NCBI GenBank assembly: GCA_021647365.1
Contig: JAKIUW010000008.1
Span: 1 to 64,000 of the forward strand
From: Cocleimonas sp.
GTDB taxonomy: Bacteria > Pseudomonadota > Gammaproteobacteria > Thiotrichales > Thiotrichaceae
DNA length: 64,000 nt
Direction of reading: 5' to 3'
Shown here: positions 61,282 through 64,000 of the stretch, piece after piece
How positions within the stretch are numbered: position 1 is the first letter of the stretch
Layout: every line of letters begins with the position of its first letter
Notes under the pieces: model-generated
The model's database searches: none
What the model saw: the letters and a program-made list of their open reading frames with translations, nothing else
What the model was told of the DNA's origin: nothing
Made by a program: the position numbers and the translations under genes

Positions 61282-62283
61282 TTTTAAATACTCTTTAGAT
61301 AACGGTAAGGTCATCACTTTAGGAATATTCCTAGCATCCCAGTTCTGTAAAGCCCATTGCCACACATCATTAAGCGATAAAAAATCATTAGTATTTGGTG
61401 GTTGTTGCCCTAAAAAGGCTAGTGCGAAAATCAGCGTAGCGCGTTTTTGATCAGCTGATATTTCAGGCGAAAGATTCTGTTTGCTAAGCTTTTTACCAGC
61501 ATCATCAACCGCCACAGGGAAATGTAAGTAGCTAGGTTGTGAATATCCTAGTAATCGTTGTAAGTAGATTTGTCGAGGTGTGTTATCAAATAAATCAGCG
61601 CCACGTACCACTTCGGTTATACCTTGCAGGGCATCATCAACCACTACTGCAAGTTGATATGCCCACAAGCCATCCGTGCGTTTTAGAATGAAATCTCCCA
61701 CTTCTTTGTTTATATTTTGGCAAAGCTCTTGAGGGTTATTTGCAGACCCTGTAAAAGTGGGGGGGTGTGCTTCGACAGGCTCAGCAGAACTGCTTTCCGT
61801 ATTGTTAACTTGGCACTGGTCGATAAAGCAAACAGGCTTGTCATCCGTCAATATACGAATACTGTGATGTTTAGCGTCTTGATTTTTCATTCCTTCTCGG
61901 CAAAATCCAGGGTAAATATAAGAATAGCTTCCTGTCGATGCCATTAAAGATTTACGCGTACAGCTACAGGGGTAAACAAGCTCGCCGAGCGTATCAAGTG
62001 CATCTTGGTAATACTTGGAACGCTGACTTTGATAGATGATTTCGCCATCCCATTCAAAGTCATAAGATTCTAGTGAGCTAATAATGGATTGTGCAGCGCC
62101 TTTTTGTTCGCGTTGTGTATCGACGTCTTCAATGCGCAGTAGCCATTGTCCGCTTTTAGTTTTAGCACTGAGATAGCTAGCCGTGGCGGCAATCAAAGAC
62201 CCGAAATGAAGCGGACCTGTGGGGGAGGGGGCAAAACGCCCGATGGTTTTTGTAGGTGAGGTTGATGATAAAGTGTCAGACAT
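61258..62283 (-). CDS. gluQ: Glutamyl-Q tRNA(Asp) synthetase
   Basis: GluQ glutamylates queuosine at tRNA-Asp position 34. RFAPSPTGPLHFGSLIAATASYL is the HIGH region, LRIEDVDTQRE follows, zinc ligands are in YPCSCTRKSL and YIYPGFCREG, and a KLSKQN motif replaces KMSKS. It is 341 aa against about 295 in relatives: an insertion of about 26 residues (ESSSAEPVEAHPPTFTG) and an odd C-terminus (KAHPPTFT) both come from G-run repeats. It follows dksA with a terminator-like hairpin abutting the start. Confidence 0.93.
   Translation of the reverse strand: MSDTLSSTSPTKTIGRFAPSPTGPLHFGSLIAATASYLSAKTKSGQWLLRIEDVDTQREQKGAAQSIISSLESYDFEWDGEIIYQSQRSKYYQDALDTLGELVYPCSCTRKSLMASTGSYSYIYPGFCREGMKNQDAKHHSIRILTDDKPVCFIDQCQVNNTESSSAEPVEAHPPTFTGSANNPQELCQNINKEVGDFILKRTDGLWAYQLAVVVDDALQGITEVVRGADLFDNTPRQIYLQRLLGYSQPSYLHFPVAVDDAGKKLSKQNLSPEISADQKRATLIFALAFLGQQPPNTNDFLSLNDVWQWALQNWDARNIPKVMTLPLSKEYLKAHPPTFT
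61749..61794 (+). repeat. G-run repeat with full TTCGACAGGCTCAG flank, inside gluQ
   Basis: The core 61749-61770 and flank CTTCGACAGGCTCAGCAGAAC (61770-61790) form the fullest example of the compound unit. It is translated in frame in GluQ as an extra loop. Confidence 0.93.
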
Positions 62284-62313
62284 AAAAAAGGAGTTTACTG
62301 TGAAACTCCTTTT
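62284..62313 (-). terminator. Intrinsic-terminator-like hairpin between dksA and gluQ
   Basis: Reading the minus strand, AAGGAGTTT pairs with AAACTCCTT over a 6-nt loop, followed by four Ts and the gluQ ATG. It would end dksA transcripts and leave gluQ with its only SD-like sequence (AAGGAG) inside the hairpin. Confidence 0.8.
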
Positions 62314-62353
62314 AAAACATATTTTTCTCTAGTGAAAGTTTTCTAGATAAAAA

Positions 62354-62803
62354 TTAAGCAATTTGCTTCTCTTTAATTTCTTGTGTGGTTTTACAATCTA
62401 TACACATTTCAGCCGTAGGGCGAACTTCTAAACGCTGTAAACCAATCTCAATGCCACAAGCATCACAAAATCCATAGTCATCGGCGTCAACGCGGGCGAT
62501 GGTTTTGTCAATTTTACGAACCAATTTACGCTCCCTGTCGCGTGCGCGAAGTTCAAGTGTGAACTCTTCTTCTTGCGTGGCGCGGTCAGCTGGGTCTGAG
62601 AAGCTGCTTGCTTCTTCTTGCATGTGGTCAACCGTGCGGTCAGCTTCTTCTAATAAAGACTTTTTCCAAGCAAGCAGAATACCTCTAAAATGAGCGAGTT
62701 GATCGTCATTCATGTACTCTTCGTTCTTTTTCGCCTCATAAGGCTCAATTCCGTCAACGGGAAGTGCGGATTTACGAGTGATTGAAGTTTTAGCCGTAGT
62801 CAT
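62354..62803 (-). CDS. dksA: RNA polymerase-binding transcription factor DksA
   Basis: DksA binds the RNA polymerase secondary channel and with ppGpp reprograms transcription. The coiled-coil tip region holds SFSDPADRATQEEEF with the two Asp residues, and the zinc finger FCDACGIEIGLQRLEVRPTAEMCIDC has four Cys. 149 aa. The dksA-gluQ pair is typical of gammaproteobacteria. Confidence 0.96.
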   Translation of the reverse strand: MTTAKTSITRKSALPVDGIEPYEAKKNEEYMNDDQLAHFRGILLAWKKSLLEEADRTVDHMQEEASSFSDPADRATQEEEFTLELRARDRERKLVRKIDKTIARVDADDYGFCDACGIEIGLQRLEVRPTAEMCIDCKTTQEIKEKQIA

Positions 62804-63004
62804 TTTATCTCCTAGTTCGATTGAACCATTTTTATTGTTGTACTTGGTTTATCGAGAACAATTTTAACGCGCGCATTATACCTGAAATATCATCTGGGTA
62901 CATCAAAATGATTTTTCTTATATTACATCACATGGTTTAGTACAATTTATAACCAGTTAGTTCATAATCTAATCTATTAAATTTATACGATAAAATCTCA
63001 ATAA

Positions 63005-64000
<996 letters not shown>

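Noticed and set aside
271..61794. CRISPR array made of the G-run repeats
   Set aside because: The copies are scattered over the whole window at irregular distances, in both orientations and inside genes, with no spacers of constant size and no cas genes.

Overview
The window is a bacterial chromosome segment of moderate to low GC. Gene content and order point to a free-living gammaproteobacterium: exbB-exbD-msbA-lpxK-ycaR-kdsB, rpe-gph, cmoA-cmoB, dksA-gluQ, trpE-trpG, purM-purN, a LolD-type ABC protein and BolA. The genus cannot be fixed from the sequence; a Thiotrichales-like lineage is only a guess. I saw no rRNA, tRNA, CRISPR array or prophage.

Layout. 1-3440: accessory region with a possible transposase tail, a frameshifted Roc-COR GTPase and a 159-bp MITE-like element. 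3441-13739: housekeeping genes (lolD, gph, rpe, a PLP enzyme, truD, a lytic transglycosylase, an SDR, cmoAB, parAB). 13788-23202: a GGDEF/EAL protein, a repetitive membrane-anchored protein, htpG behind a heat-shock type promoter, a ferritin-like protein, a TDP2-like phosphodiesterase and a DUF4105 protein. 23395-28383: a minus-strand cluster (KpsS-like capsule protein, SDR, LTA-synthase-like sulfatase, rhodanese/metallo-beta-lactamase protein). 29467-35219: a Cache histidine kinase with NarL-type regulator and a three-domain MFS/PlsC/acyl-ACP-synthetase fusion. 35447-41348: exbBD and the lipid A/Kdo genes, with a pilin gene inserted. 41436-46232: purMN, a voltage-gated channel, glnS, a cold-shock gene. 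46410-54547: ribosome hibernation factor, TerB protein, a broken LysE exporter, membrane proteins, trpEG, an M23 peptidase. 54621-64000: comEC, a large lipoprotein with a pilin-like helix, BolA, gluQ, dksA and the start of ligA.

The most striking feature is a dispersed ~25-bp repeat, consensus (ATC)ATGTAAAAG/CT(G/A)GGGGGGTGTGC. I found about 38 full, partial or degenerate copies by eye, roughly one per 1.7 kb. Most lie between genes, singly or as inverted pairs that make long palindromes. The G-rich face is on the + strand in 19 of 21 solitary copies, whatever the direction of the neighbouring genes. Several copies lie inside coding sequence and are translated in all three frames (HTPP, AHPPTFT, STPPHFY): in ParA, in a signal peptide, in a sulfatase linker and twice in GluQ. 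One supplies the stop codon of a PLP enzyme. This looks like an actively spreading or replication-oriented element, and I do not recognise it as a named family.
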